A DNA stretch of 64,000 nt from Algoriphagus sp. (lineage in GTDB: Bacteria; Bacteroidota; Bacteroidia; Cytophagales; Cyclobacteriaceae): NCBI RefSeq assembly GCF_024305035.1, contig NZ_JAMWZB010000013.1:62001-126000 (forward strand), written 5' to 3'. This document shows positions 32,948 through 41,580 of the stretch, in pieces; position 1 is the first letter of the stretch; every line of letters begins with the position of its first letter. The position numbers and the translations under genes were made by a program. Below the pieces are notes generated by a model. It was not told where the DNA came from and did not search any database. It was given only the letters and a program-made list of their open reading frames with translations.

Positions 32948-35662
32948 ATGAAAAGAAGTTTATTGATCCTGTTTTGTCTGATTTGGACAACAGCAGCTAC
33001 GGCGCAAATTCGTCTGGGCCAAAGCCGCTACACTTCGCCCAAGCCTGTGAATATTTTGGAATTGAATTATTCCAAACCTCAGACTTTCCGCATTGCCGAA
33101 ATCAAAGCAGTCGGGCTGTCCACTTTGGATGAAAATGCCATTATTTCTTTATCAGGGCTTAAACTAGACGATAGAATTCAAGTGCCAGGAGATGCGATTT
33201 CCGATGCACTCAAAAAACTTTGGGGGCAGGGAATCATCGGTGATGTACAAATTCTGGTGACCAAAATTGAAGGAGAAGACATCTACCTTTTACTCGACCT
33301 GACTGAACGCCCGCGCTTCTCACGCGTGGAATTTACTGGGGTAAATAAAACTCAGGAAGGTGAGCTTCGGGACAAAGTCAATATTCGCGGAAGAGTCGTC
33401 CGAGAGGATGTCATGAATACCGCACAGCGAAACATCGAAAAATACTTTCTCGACAAGGGCTTCCTTAATACAGAAGTCAAAGTAGTTCAGGTTCGAGACA
33501 CCACCCTGCCCAACTCCGTAAAACTACGCTTCGATGTCGATCCCAAAACCAAAGTAAAAATCAACGAAATCCGAATCTTCGGAAACGAAGAGATTGCAGA
33601 CTCCAAGGTCAAAAAGAAACTTAAAAAGACCAAGGAACATGCACGGGTATCCGTATTCAGAGATATTTACTCACGACTGACGACAGCTTCTGCCAGGGAT
33701 TATGCAAATGCTGCATTCCGTACAGACTCTGTTTCTCAGGAAAGTGTAAAAACCTACATCCACAAAAACTTCAAGCTGAATTTCTTTAATGGGTCAAAAT
33801 ACATCCCTAAAGAATACAGGAATGACAAAGAAAATGTCCTTAGTTTCTATCAGAGTAGAGGATTCAGAGATGTGAAAATCCTGGAAGACTCGGTGTATAA
33901 GTTTAACGATGAAAAAATCAACATCGATATCGAGGTCGAAGAAGGACAAAAATACTATTACCGAAACATCACCTTTGAAGGAAATTTCATCCACCCGGAC
34001 GAAGTCTTACTCGCTAGATTAGGTATTCGAAAAGGAGATGTCTATGATAAAGAAAAACTCGATAAACGTTTGAATTACGATCCACAAAAAGGAGATGATG
34101 TCAGTTCACTTTACCAAGATAATGGCTACCTCTTTTTTGATATCGACCCGGTTGAGGTGAATGTAGTCGGTGACTCAATTGATTTGGAGATGCGGATTTT
34201 TGAAGGTCCTCAGGTTACGGTGAACTCAGTCAAGATTAAAGGAAACGAGCGAACTTCTGATCATGTGGTCATGCGGGAAATCCGGATTCTTCCTGGACAA
34301 AAATTTGACCGAAGCTTGCTAGTTCGTACGATTCGTGAACTATCCCAATTGGGGTACTTTGACCCGGAAAAAATCAATCCAGATCTTCGACCCAACTTCG
34401 AAGCTGCCACCGTGGATATTACATTTGAGTTGGAAGAGCGTCCCAATGACCAGATCGAACTTTCCGGAGGTTGGGGTGGATTCTATGGATTCGTCGGTAC
34501 GGTCGGCTTAGTATTTAACAACTTCTCACTCAAAAATGTGAGAAACTTTGACAAGTGGGATCCCCTACCCGTGGGAGATGGACAGAAGCTTTCCCTTCGT
34601 GTACAAGCTAATGGTCGATCCTTCCAAAATTACTCCGTATCCCTGACCGAACCTTGGTTTGGAGGTAAAAAGCCCAATGCATTGAGCTTTAGCTTTAATC
34701 ATTCTGTACAGCGTCAAATTGACCTGTTTAGCCAAAATAACTTCGGAAATGAACTTGGATTCTTTAAAATCACTGGAGCAACGCTGGGTTTGGCCCGAAG
34801 AGTCACGTGGCCGGATGATAACTTCAGCATCAGTAATTCGCTCCAATTCCAGATTTATGAATTTGATCGATTTGGGACTTCATTTGGTTTGAGCTATCCT
34901 ACCGGAAGATCAAATAGCTTAACGCTCAATAATACGATCAGTAGAAATAACGTAGATAATCCCATCTATCCAAGATTTGGGTCAAACTTCACCCTTTCTA
35001 CCTCGCTAACGCCTCCTTATTCTTCCCTAAATAAGAACATCAATGGCGAAACGCCAGATGAAGAAAAATACAAATGGCTGGAGTATCACAAGTGGATGTT
35101 TGATGCCTCGGTTTATACCCCACTATTTGGCTCACAAAAACTCGTGGCCAGTGCCCGAGCACACATGGGCTTTTTGGGGTCCTATGGGAATAAAATCGGA
35201 ATGATTCCTTTGGAGCGTTTTGTCATGGGTGGGGATGGAATGACATTCAACAACTTTGCTCTTGGTCAGGAAATCATCGGACTTCGTGGCTATGAAAATC
35301 AGTCCATCACTCCGGGGAGAGAAACTCGAGGCCAGCCAGACCCCGATCCATTTGGAGGGATTGTATACAATAAATATGTGATGGAAATGCGATTCTTGGT
35401 ATCTCCAAATCCTTCGGCTACTATATTCCTTTTGGGATTTGCTGAGGCAGGAAACAACTGGGGGTCCTATCGAGACTTTAACCCCTATGATTTGAAAAAA
35501 TCAGCAGGTGTAGGTGCACGGATCTTTATGCCTGCCTTTGGATTACTGGGTGTGGACTGGGGATATGGCTTTGATGATATCACCACGTTCGAAAACGGTA
35601 TACCCGTCACGCGAAGAAGTGGACCACAATTCCACTTTACCATCGGTCAACAGTTTAGATAA
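32948..35662 (+). CDS. bamA: Outer membrane assembly factor BamA
   Basis: 904 residues, longer than E. coli BamA (about 810). A signal peptide is followed by five POTRA repeats (about residues 45-480) and a C-terminal barrel with the loop-6 motif as GLRGY and a terminal aromatic FRF-like end (IGQQFR). It inserts beta-barrels into the outer membrane. The final residue is Arg rather than Phe, which is common outside Proteobacteria. It is followed by two skp-like genes. Confidence 0.96.
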   Translation: MKRSLLILFCLIWTTAATAQIRLGQSRYTSPKPVNILELNYSKPQTFRIAEIKAVGLSTLDENAIISLSGLKLDDRIQVPGDAISDALKKLWGQGIIGDVQILVTKIEGEDIYLLLDLTERPRFSRVEFTGVNKTQEGELRDKVNIRGRVVREDVMNTAQRNIEKYFLDKGFLNTEVKVVQVRDTTLPNSVKLRFDVDPKTKVKINEIRIFGNEEIADSKVKKKLKKTKEHARVSVFRDIYSRLTTASARDYANAAFRTDSVSQESVKTYIHKNFKLNFFNGSKYIPKEYRNDKENVLSFYQSRGFRDVKILEDSVYKFNDEKINIDIEVEEGQKYYYRNITFEGNFIHPDEVLLARLGIRKGDVYDKEKLDKRLNYDPQKGDDVSSLYQDNGYLFFDIDPVEVNVVGDSIDLEMRIFEGPQVTVNSVKIKGNERTSDHVVMREIRILPGQKFDRSLLVRTIRELSQLGYFDPEKINPDLRPNFEAATVDITFELEERPNDQIELSGGWGGFYGFVGTVGLVFNNFSLKNVRNFDKWDPLPVGDGQKLSLRVQANGRSFQNYSVSLTEPWFGGKKPNALSFSFNHSVQRQIDLFSQNNFGNELGFFKITGATLGLARRVTWPDDNFSISNSLQFQIYEFDRFGTSFGLSYPTGRSNSLTLNNTISRNNVDNPIYPRFGSNFTLSTSLTPPYSSLNKNINGETPDEEKYKWLEYHKWMFDASVYTPLFGSQKLVASARAHMGFLGSYGNKIGMIPLERFVMGGDGMTFNNFALGQEIIGLRGYENQSITPGRETRGQPDPDPFGGIVYNKYVMEMRFLVSPNPSATIFLLGFAEAGNNWGSYRDFNPYDLKKSAGVGARIFMPAFGLLGVDWGYGFDDITTFENGIPVTRRSGPQFHFTIGQQFR

Positions 35663-35751
35663 GGTTGAAATACAAGACGAATTGGTTAATTTATGTCAAA
35701 ATTTATTGAGCCTTGATTCGTTGTCAAGGGTCAAATCTTAAAAACAGACCA

Positions 35752-36282
35752 ATGAATAAATCGCCAAAAATCGTACTTTTGTTGCTCTTTATGCTGATTT
35801 CAGGTACGCTGACAGCACAAAAATGGGGTTATGTGGATACAGAATACATTCTCAACAAGCATCCCGATTACAAAATCGTGCAGGAGGAACTAAAAAAGCT
35901 CAGTGACGCTTGGAAGAATGAGGCACAAAGTTTGGATAAAGAAATCCAAGAAATGTATAGCCAACTCAAAGCTGAGGAGGTTCTTCTCACGGAGGAAATG
36001 TATCAAACTAGATTACAAGACATCAAAAAGAAAGAAGAAGAAGCCCGGGCATTTACCAGCCGGATCTTTGGGATCGATGGACAATACTATCAAAAACAGG
36101 CTGAACTCATGCAGCCTCTTCAGTCCAAAATCTATGATGCCCTTGACCGAGTGTCCAAACGTAACAATCTGGGCATTCTTTACGATAAAGCAGCGAGTGC
36201 CACTGCGATAATCTGGTCAGATCCCCGACACGATTACTCAGAATTTGTACTCGATGAATTAGGAATAGAAGACAATAATTAA
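35752..36282 (+). CDS. OmpH/Skp-family periplasmic chaperone, copy 1
   Basis: 176 residues from ATG 35752 (MNKSPKIVLLLL); a longer start at 35713 lacks a signal peptide at its end. The signal peptide ends TLTAQ. The mature start KWGYVDTEYIL is the OmpH pattern, followed by a charged helical pair that forms the Skp tentacles. It holds barrels en route to BamA, encoded just upstream. It is 15 bp before copy 2. Confidence 0.9.
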   Translation: MNKSPKIVLLLLFMLISGTLTAQKWGYVDTEYILNKHPDYKIVQEELKKLSDAWKNEAQSLDKEIQEMYSQLKAEEVLLTEEMYQTRLQDIKKKEEEARAFTSRIFGIDGQYYQKQAELMQPLQSKIYDALDRVSKRNNLGILYDKAASATAIIWSDPRHDYSEFVLDELGIEDNN

Positions 36283-36297
36283 AATACAAAAACAAGA

Positions 36298-36846
36298 ATG
36301 ATGAAAGCAAAAGTTATCCTTTCCGCAATCGCAATGCTTTGCGTAGGATTTGTCGCCCAAGCGCAAGAATTAAAAATTGGTTATACCAATGTCGAATTTA
36401 TCATGGATCTGATGCCAGAAATGGAGCAGATCGGAGCAGACCTTCAGGATTATCAGGCCCAACTTCAGGCCAGTATCCAGACTAAGGCCAGCGATTTTGA
36501 AAGACAGGTTCAATCCTATCAGCAGGCTGCAGCCACAATGACTGAGGAAGCCAGAGCTGCCAAAGAGCAAGAGCTTGGCAAACTGCAGCAGGATCTCCAG
36601 AAATACGATCAGGATGCCTCTACCAGCTATCAGCGAAAGCTGCAAGAGCTACTAGAGCCTGTGCAAACCAAAGTCATCAATGCCATCAATGCGGTAGCGG
36701 CAGAAAACAATTACACCCATGTATTTGCTGAGACTGCAGGCCAGGCACCCATTCTTCTTTATACCAAAGAAGAAGATAAATTCACAGAATTAGTCTTGGC
36801 TAAGTTGGGATTACAAATGCCAACTCCTCCGGCAGATCAAAATTAA
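36298..36846 (+). CDS. OmpH/Skp-family periplasmic chaperone, copy 2
   Basis: 182 residues with a signal peptide ending FVAQA and the OmpH start LKIGYTNVEFIM. It is richer in Gln and Ala than copy 1 (for example QAAATMTEEARAAKEQE), so the pair has diverged. The start could be 36298 or the adjacent ATG at 36301. A strong terminator ends the operon 18 bp downstream. Confidence 0.92.
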   Translation: MMKAKVILSAIAMLCVGFVAQAQELKIGYTNVEFIMDLMPEMEQIGADLQDYQAQLQASIQTKASDFERQVQSYQQAAATMTEEARAAKEQELGKLQQDLQKYDQDASTSYQRKLQELLEPVQTKVINAINAVAAENNYTHVFAETAGQAPILLYTKEEDKFTELVLAKLGLQMPTPPADQN

Positions 36847-36861
36847 TCTTCCACTCAACTC

Positions 36862-36894
36862 TCAAAAAAACCGGTTTTTCAGCCGGTTTTTTTA
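36862..36894 (+). terminator. Rho-independent terminator of the bamA-skp operon
   Basis: AAAAAACCGG / CCGGTTTTTTT hairpin with a short loop TTTTTCAG, directly after the second skp-like gene. Confidence 0.9.
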
Positions 36895-36905
36895 TTTTAG
36901 GAAAC

Positions 36906-37211
36906 ATGGCAAAAAAGAACATCAAAGAACTCCTCAGCAAAAGTCCCGATCTCCTATTGGTTGATTTTCATGCAGATTGGTGCGGCCCTTGCCAGACCAT
37001 GGAGCCGATCATTTCAGAGGTGTTGGATTCCATGCAGGGAAAAATCAAGCTCCTCAAGATTGATGTGGAAAAACACCCCCAACTCGCCCAGCAATTTGCC
37101 GTAAGATCCATCCCCCATTATGCCTTATTCAAACGAGGGAAAATCCTTTGGCGCAAAGGAGGGATCATGACCAAAAAGGATCTGAGTCAGGCTTTGAAAG
37201 GGTTTGTGTGA
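36906..37211 (+). CDS. Thioredoxin family protein
   Basis: 101 residues, a minimal thioredoxin fold. The active site is WCGPC (Cys26, Cys29) and the cis-Pro loop is RSIPHY. No signal peptide, so it is cytoplasmic. It is not trxA by position, since it follows a terminator and stands alone before a non-coding stretch. Confidence 0.92.
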   Translation: MAKKNIKELLSKSPDLLLVDFHADWCGPCQTMEPIISEVLDSMQGKIKLLKIDVEKHPQLAQQFAVRSIPHYALFKRGKILWRKGGIMTKKDLSQALKGFV

Positions 37212-37374
37212 GGAGAAAATAGAAATGAGAGGGAAGACAAGAGACCGGAAACAGAAGTAGAAGGGAAGGCGGGAGATAGCAGACCGAAAGAAATGACACC
37301 GACATCAATCCTATTCTTTCGATTCGTGTGGACACAAAACGAGGTGTAAAGGCTTGGAGTGACAGGCGGTTTTC

Positions 37375-37497
37375 TTTCCAACCGTTTTAACGGCTGGAAA
37401 AATGGCTGAGATCCAACTTGAATGTCCCATAGGGACGAAGCATTTTTCTAGGATTTTTATTTCTGGTGTAAGCCCCTGCAAGGCTTTTTATTCGTAA
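37375..37497 (+). repeat. REP-like palindromic intergenic element
   Basis: Three hairpins in 123 bp: TTTCCAACCGTT / AACGGCTGGAAA (37375-37400), GTCCC-ATA-GGGAC (37424-37436) and AAGCC / GGCTT (37470-37486). The surrounding gap 37212-37548 is otherwise purine-rich with no ORF. Elements with a GTCCCATnGGGAC core are widespread between genes in this phylum; a family assignment would need a genome search. Confidence 0.5.
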
Positions 37498-37548
37498 AAT
37501 TGAATGGAAGTGATTGAAAGCCATAAAAACACCACGACGATATTCCCT

Positions 37549-38091
37549 ATGAGAAAGATTGTATATTATGTAGCAACCTCAATAGACGGGTTTATCTCCG
37601 GACCAAATGGCGACATTAGTACATTCGTTGGCGAAGGGTCCGGCCTCACCAAATACCAAGCTGATCTCAAAGAGTATGATACGGTCATCATGGGAAAAAA
37701 TACCTACGAATTCGGTTACCAATTCGGTCTGAAGCCCGGTCAGCGGGCATACCAGCACATGACTCATTACATTTTTTCTAATCAGCTTATGTTAGAAAAT
37801 CCCGACCCTAAAGTTCATGTTTATCCTGTGGAATTGGAAAAAATTCTAGAAATCAAAAATGGATCGGGAACAGACATTTACTTATGTGGAGGCGGAGAAT
37901 TTGCCGGCTGGCTTTTGGATAATGATCTGGTCGATGTGCTCAAAGTCAAACTCAATCCCATCGTATTAGGTGAAGGCACCCGACTATTTGGTCATTCACA
38001 AAAAAGACTTAAATTAGAATTACTAGATTCAGAGCAATTTGAGAATGGTCTTCAGATCATCACTTACTCCATTATCAAACCTGGGAAATAG
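37549..38091 (+). CDS. Dihydrofolate-reductase-like (RibD C-terminal domain) protein
   Basis: 180 residues from ATG 37549 (MRKIVYYVATSIDGFIS), the usual start of this family; an ATG at 37504 would add a poor-quality leader. NADPH-binding DHFR/RibD fold: SIDGFISGPNGD, VIMGKNTYEFG, GGGEFAGWLLD. The family reduces pterins or pyrimidines, but many single-domain members have unknown substrates. It stands in the accessory stretch between thioredoxin and DinB. Confidence 0.87.
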   Translation: MRKIVYYVATSIDGFISGPNGDISTFVGEGSGLTKYQADLKEYDTVIMGKNTYEFGYQFGLKPGQRAYQHMTHYIFSNQLMLENPDPKVHVYPVELEKILEIKNGSGTDIYLCGGGEFAGWLLDNDLVDVLKVKLNPIVLGEGTRLFGHSQKRLKLELLDSEQFENGLQIITYSIIKPGK

Positions 38092-38151
38092 TAGACCCTA
38101 AAATGACCTAGAAATAACTAATCGTTGATCCACTTTTAACCCTCATAACAA

Positions 38152-38496
38152 ATGAGCAAAAATCAACTCATCCTATTCATCAGCATCCTAGGGTTTTTAA
38201 TTTTAACAAATATCTTTTCCGGCTACATCAATGCTTTGACAGAGGGCATTGGTACACATGATTTGTATCAAACCCCAAACGCGGAATTTCAATTTACTTC
38301 CATCCCTTCAAAGGGAAGGGGAATCAATATGATGAAAGAACAATTCTCTAATTTTAAAAAAGAGAACCCTCACTATTCAGACCTTACCCTTTACCGCACA
38401 TGTAAAAGAAACCCGCTAAAATTTTGGAATTGGCATAACTACCTCACCCACAAAAAATACGAGTTCCCATATCTAAAAGAAACTTTAGATAACTAA
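38152..38496 (+). CDS. Hypothetical protein with one membrane anchor
   Basis: 114 residues. One N-terminal transmembrane helix (about 5-25) is followed by a basic, aromatic-rich domain (FKKENPHYSDLTLYRTCKRNPLKFWNW). I do not recognise it. It lies between a DHFR-like gene and a DinB gene and could be co-transcribed with either. Confidence 0.6.
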   Translation: MSKNQLILFISILGFLILTNIFSGYINALTEGIGTHDLYQTPNAEFQFTSIPSKGRGINMMKEQFSNFKKENPHYSDLTLYRTCKRNPLKFWNWHNYLTHKKYEFPYLKETLDN

Positions 38497-38531
38497 ACGA
38501 GGTATTGGTCAAAACTTAACTTTACCCTCCC

Positions 38532-38978
38532 ATGAGAGCATTTTTCTCCCAACTGCTGGAATACAATTTTCAAAGCAATGAGAAATTAATCGAAGTTTTT
38601 CTCAACCATTCTAATCAAGTTTCGGAAAAATCACAGCAACTGTTTAGTCATATCCTAAATGCCCATCATATCTGGAACAGCAGGATTCAAGGCGAAGAAG
38701 CTCCTTTTGCCGTTTGGGATATTCATCCTATTGATGATTTCCCACAATTGAATTTAACTAGTTATCAACGATCAACCCATATTTTGCAATATGCCGACCT
38801 AGACCAATCCATTAATTACACCAACAGTAAGGGGTTGCACTTTGACAATAGTATTCGCGATACACTTTTTCACCTCATTAACCACTCTACCTATCATCGC
38901 GGTCAGATTGCTTCAGATTTCCGGAAAACTGGCATCGAGCCAGTCTCCACAGATTATATTTTTTTTAAAAGAAGCTAG
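38532..38978 (+). CDS. DinB family protein
   Basis: 148 residues, a DinB/YfiT four-helix bundle. Metal-binding histidines are visible in HILNAHHIWNSRI and HLINHSTYHRGQI, the usual triad positions. DinB proteins are putative metal-dependent thiol transferases. It starts 36 bp after the orphan membrane protein. Confidence 0.87.
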   Translation: MRAFFSQLLEYNFQSNEKLIEVFLNHSNQVSEKSQQLFSHILNAHHIWNSRIQGEEAPFAVWDIHPIDDFPQLNLTSYQRSTHILQYADLDQSINYTNSKGLHFDNSIRDTLFHLINHSTYHRGQIASDFRKTGIEPVSTDYIFFKRS

Positions 38979-39248
38979 AATTGGCTGTTTCATGGTGATT
39001 TAACTAGTCAACGAAGGGAAATCAACAATGTAATATGAGAGAAAGGAACTAAATAAAGGGAAAAACAAGAGCTTGGGAATAAAAACTAAGGGGGGGGTAG
39101 GCCGGAGGCGCTAAGCGGCGGAAATCACTTTAACTTTTCCGATTATTGGAGACAACAGGGGATGACTTAAAACTCATAAGAATTCCAACATGAGTTTCAA
39201 AAAAAGTCAACATGTATGATTGGAATGAATAAGCATTGGGCCTATTCA
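38979..39248. other. Non-coding gap with a G8 run and weak inverted repeats
   Basis: No gene seen. It has a run of eight G (39090-39097), a GC-rich patch next to it (GGCCGGAGGCGC), and a 7-bp inverted pair AACTCAT / ATGAGTT (39171-39196). Nothing here is a convincing regulatory site. Confidence 0.5.
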
Positions 39249-39276
39249 TGAAAAAAGCTCCTTTTCAGGAGCTTTT
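39249..39276 (-). terminator. Rho-independent terminator of the pseudouridine synthase gene
   Basis: On the minus strand AAAAGCTCCT / AGGAGCTTTTTT is a hairpin with a short loop and T-tail, just past the stop at 39282. Confidence 0.85.
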
Positions 39277-39281
39277 GGATA

Positions 39282-40517
39282 TTAGATAAAGAACTTCAGT
39301 TTAATCACTTCCTTTTCGGATAAAAAACGATAATGTCCTCGTTTCAGATCTTTCTTATCCAATCCGGCAAACATCACCCGATCAAGGGCGGTCACCTCAT
39401 AACCCAAGTGCGCAAATATCCGGCGAACAATCCGATTTCTTCCGATATGAATCTCCAAACCCAAGATAGTCCGGTCCTTGGAAAGAACCTGCATGTCATC
39501 CACATTTGCCGCACCGTCCTCTAAGGTCAAGCCTTCTAAAATAGCCTCTTCGTCTTTCTTTGTCAAAGGCTTATCCAAGGTGACTTGGTAGATTTTTTTA
39601 ATCTCATTGGAAGGATGAGAAAGCTTGGCTGCCAATTCCCCATCATTGGTGAAAAGAAGAAGACCTGTAGTATTCCGGTCCAATCTTCCCACTGGAAAAA
39701 TCCGTTCTTCACAGGCATTTCCAACCAGATTCATCACTGTCTTTCGATCCATGGGATCATCGGTGGTAGTGATAAAATCCTTAGGCTTATTTAAAAGTAA
39801 ATAAACCGGCTTCTCCGGGTTGATCCGTTTCCCATTGTAAACCACACGATCCGATTTTTTTACTTTATAGCCTAGTTCGGTGATGACCTCATTATTTACA
39901 CTCACCAAACCCTTACTGATCAACTCATCTGCTTCTCTTCGACTACAAATCCCCGAATTGGCAATGTATTTATTGAGTCGGATCTCTTCATTGACCCCAG
40001 CTTTGGATTTTTTGGAAGGTAAAGCATCGAAATTATAATCCGGTCTATCCGCATCTAAAATCGGGGACTTGGGTCGGTTTTTACCAAACCCTCTTTTAGC
40101 TGGTGAACTTGATCTTTGTGTCTGTTCCTTTTCTCCAAAGATGGGCTTTTGATCCTTCCCCCTACCTAAATAGGTGCGCTTTTGAGGTTCTCGTTCATCT
40201 CTACGATCTCCCCTTTCAAATTTCTTTTCAAACTTTGGGGGAGTCTCCTCTTTTGCAAAATCCGGTCTTGGCTTAAGTGTCCTTTTTGGAAATTTCTGTT
40301 CTTCGTCTTTTTTAAATCGAAGTTTTCGCTCTTGATTTTCTTCTTGTTTCCAGTTGCGTGAACTCGAAGCTCGTCTACCGTCCTTCTTTGGCTCAAATTT
40401 CTTAGGGCCCCGCTTAGGCTCGTCTTTTCCAGAAAATTTGGTCTTTGATTGACTTTTTGATTCTTCAGTCTCGGATTTGGAGCTAAAAAATGGTCTTTTT
40501 GAATTGTCTTTTTTCAT
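39282..40517 (-). CDS. rluB: rRNA pseudouridine synthase (RsuA/RluB type) with long basic tail
   Basis: 411 residues from ATG 40517 (MKKDNSKRPFF); a further ATG at 40574 adds 19 unlikely residues. The first about 165 residues are Lys/Arg/Glu-rich low complexity. Then comes an S4 RNA-binding domain (IRLNKYIANSGICSRREADELI) and the RsuA/RluB catalytic domain with catalytic Asp in GRLDRNTTGLLLF. It modifies uridine in 23S or 16S rRNA; RluB is the best guess. The basic tail probably binds RNA. Confidence 0.9.
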   Translation of the reverse strand: MKKDNSKRPFFSSKSETEESKSQSKTKFSGKDEPKRGPKKFEPKKDGRRASSSRNWKQEENQERKLRFKKDEEQKFPKRTLKPRPDFAKEETPPKFEKKFERGDRRDEREPQKRTYLGRGKDQKPIFGEKEQTQRSSSPAKRGFGKNRPKSPILDADRPDYNFDALPSKKSKAGVNEEIRLNKYIANSGICSRREADELISKGLVSVNNEVITELGYKVKKSDRVVYNGKRINPEKPVYLLLNKPKDFITTTDDPMDRKTVMNLVGNACEERIFPVGRLDRNTTGLLLFTNDGELAAKLSHPSNEIKKIYQVTLDKPLTKKDEEAILEGLTLEDGAANVDDMQVLSKDRTILGLEIHIGRNRIVRRIFAHLGYEVTALDRVMFAGLDKKDLKRGHYRFLSEKEVIKLKFFI

Positions 40518-40590
40518 AGAATATGCAACATCACTGCTGTAGTAAGATTTGTAAAATAAAGACTTGGATCTCAAGTCATTAATTGGGCTG

Positions 40591-40598
40591 CAAATGTA
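40591..40598 (-). promoter_or_regulatory. -7 promoter element for the pseudouridine synthase
   Basis: On the minus strand TACATTTG matches TAnnTTTG exactly, 74 bp before the start. No good -33 element at the usual distance. A small palindrome CCAATAATTGG lies just upstream (40602-40612). Confidence 0.4.
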
Positions 40599-40635
40599 CG
40601 ACCAATTATTGGAATTTACTTATTACTAAACAAAA

Positions 40636-41445
40636 TCACTGATTCTTGTAAAAATACTCAGTCGCCTTACGGACTGAGCCCTCAGATAATAACAAAGCCC
40701 GTGCATCCCGCTCATTGAGCCCTGTAGCTTCCATAATCATACGCGTTCCTCGATTAACCAGTTTGGCATTGGAAAGCTGCATATCGACCATTTTGTTCCC
40801 TTTGACTCGTCCCAATTTGATCATGACCGTGGTCGAGATCATATTAAGCACCAGTTTCTGAGCAGTTCCGGCCTTCATTCGGGTACTTCCTGTAACAAAT
40901 TCAGGCCCCACCACGACCTCTATGGGGAAATCAACCACTTGGCCCAAAGGAGAGTTGGGATTACAAGTAATACAGGCAGTCAACAGCCCCTTGCTTCTTG
41001 CTTCCTTCACTCCACCGATAACATATGGAGTGGTACCCGAGGCAGCAATACCGATTACGGTATCTTTTTCATTAAATCCATAGGCTAACATATCCTTCCA
41101 GGCTTGTTCCTGATCATCCTCTGCATTTTCGACGGCTTTACGAATTGCATCATCTCCCCCGGCAATCAAACCTATCACCCAATCATGCGGGACACCGTAA
41201 GTCGGTGGACATTCCGATGCATCCAAAATTCCCAATCTACCTGAAGTTCCTGCTCCGATGTAGAACAAGCGCCCGCCGGCATCCATCCGGGGAACAATCT
41301 TCTCGACTAAAGCACTGATCGTCGGAATGACCTCCTTGACAGCATCTGGAACCCGATGATCTTCTTGGTTGATATTTTGCAAAAGCTCCTGTACGGACAT
41401 GAGCTCTAAGTTATCGTAGTGAGAAGTGCTTTCTGTTACTTTCAT
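40636..41445 (-). CDS. murQ: N-acetylmuramic acid 6-phosphate etherase
   Basis: 269 residues. SIS sugar-phosphate domain with YIGAGTSGRLGILDASECPP, containing the catalytic Glu of MurQ, and IGIAASGTTPYVIGG; the C-terminal UBA-like helix has LNERDARALL. It cleaves the lactyl ether of MurNAc-6-P to give GlcNAc-6-P in peptidoglycan recycling. A sugar kinase of the BadF family lies upstream in the same direction, with intergenic repeat copy B between them. Confidence 0.95.
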   Translation of the reverse strand: MKVTESTSHYDNLELMSVQELLQNINQEDHRVPDAVKEVIPTISALVEKIVPRMDAGGRLFYIGAGTSGRLGILDASECPPTYGVPHDWVIGLIAGGDDAIRKAVENAEDDQEQAWKDMLAYGFNEKDTVIGIAASGTTPYVIGGVKEARSKGLLTACITCNPNSPLGQVVDFPIEVVVGPEFVTGSTRMKAGTAQKLVLNMISTTVMIKLGRVKGNKMVDMQLSNAKLVNRGTRMIMEATGLNERDARALLLSEGSVRKATEYFYKNQ

Positions 41446-41458
41446 AGGTCTTTAGTTG

Positions 41459-41580
41459 ATTTTCAAAGGTCACTTAGCTTGCTCGGTCCTGATTTATCGG
41501 GATCCTGGAAAATGTAGCAGGGTGACCTCGGTGTATCGGGGCATCCCTCTGTGTGACTTTTTAGTCATGCTCGAATTTAT
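41459..41580 (+). repeat. Intergenic repeat, copy B
   Basis: About 122 bp starting ATTTTCAAAGGTCA (identical to copy A1) and ending AGTCATGCTCGAATTTAT. Internal inverted arms GGTCAC / GTGACC and GGTCCTGAT / ATCGGGATCC. It is longer than the other copies by an internal hairpin. It fills the gap between murQ and the kinase gene and reaches into the kinase stop codon. Confidence 0.65.

Noticed and set aside
39090-39097. Run of eight G as a possible phase-variation tract
   Set aside because: It is in a gap with no open reading frame or promoter nearby whose expression it could switch.
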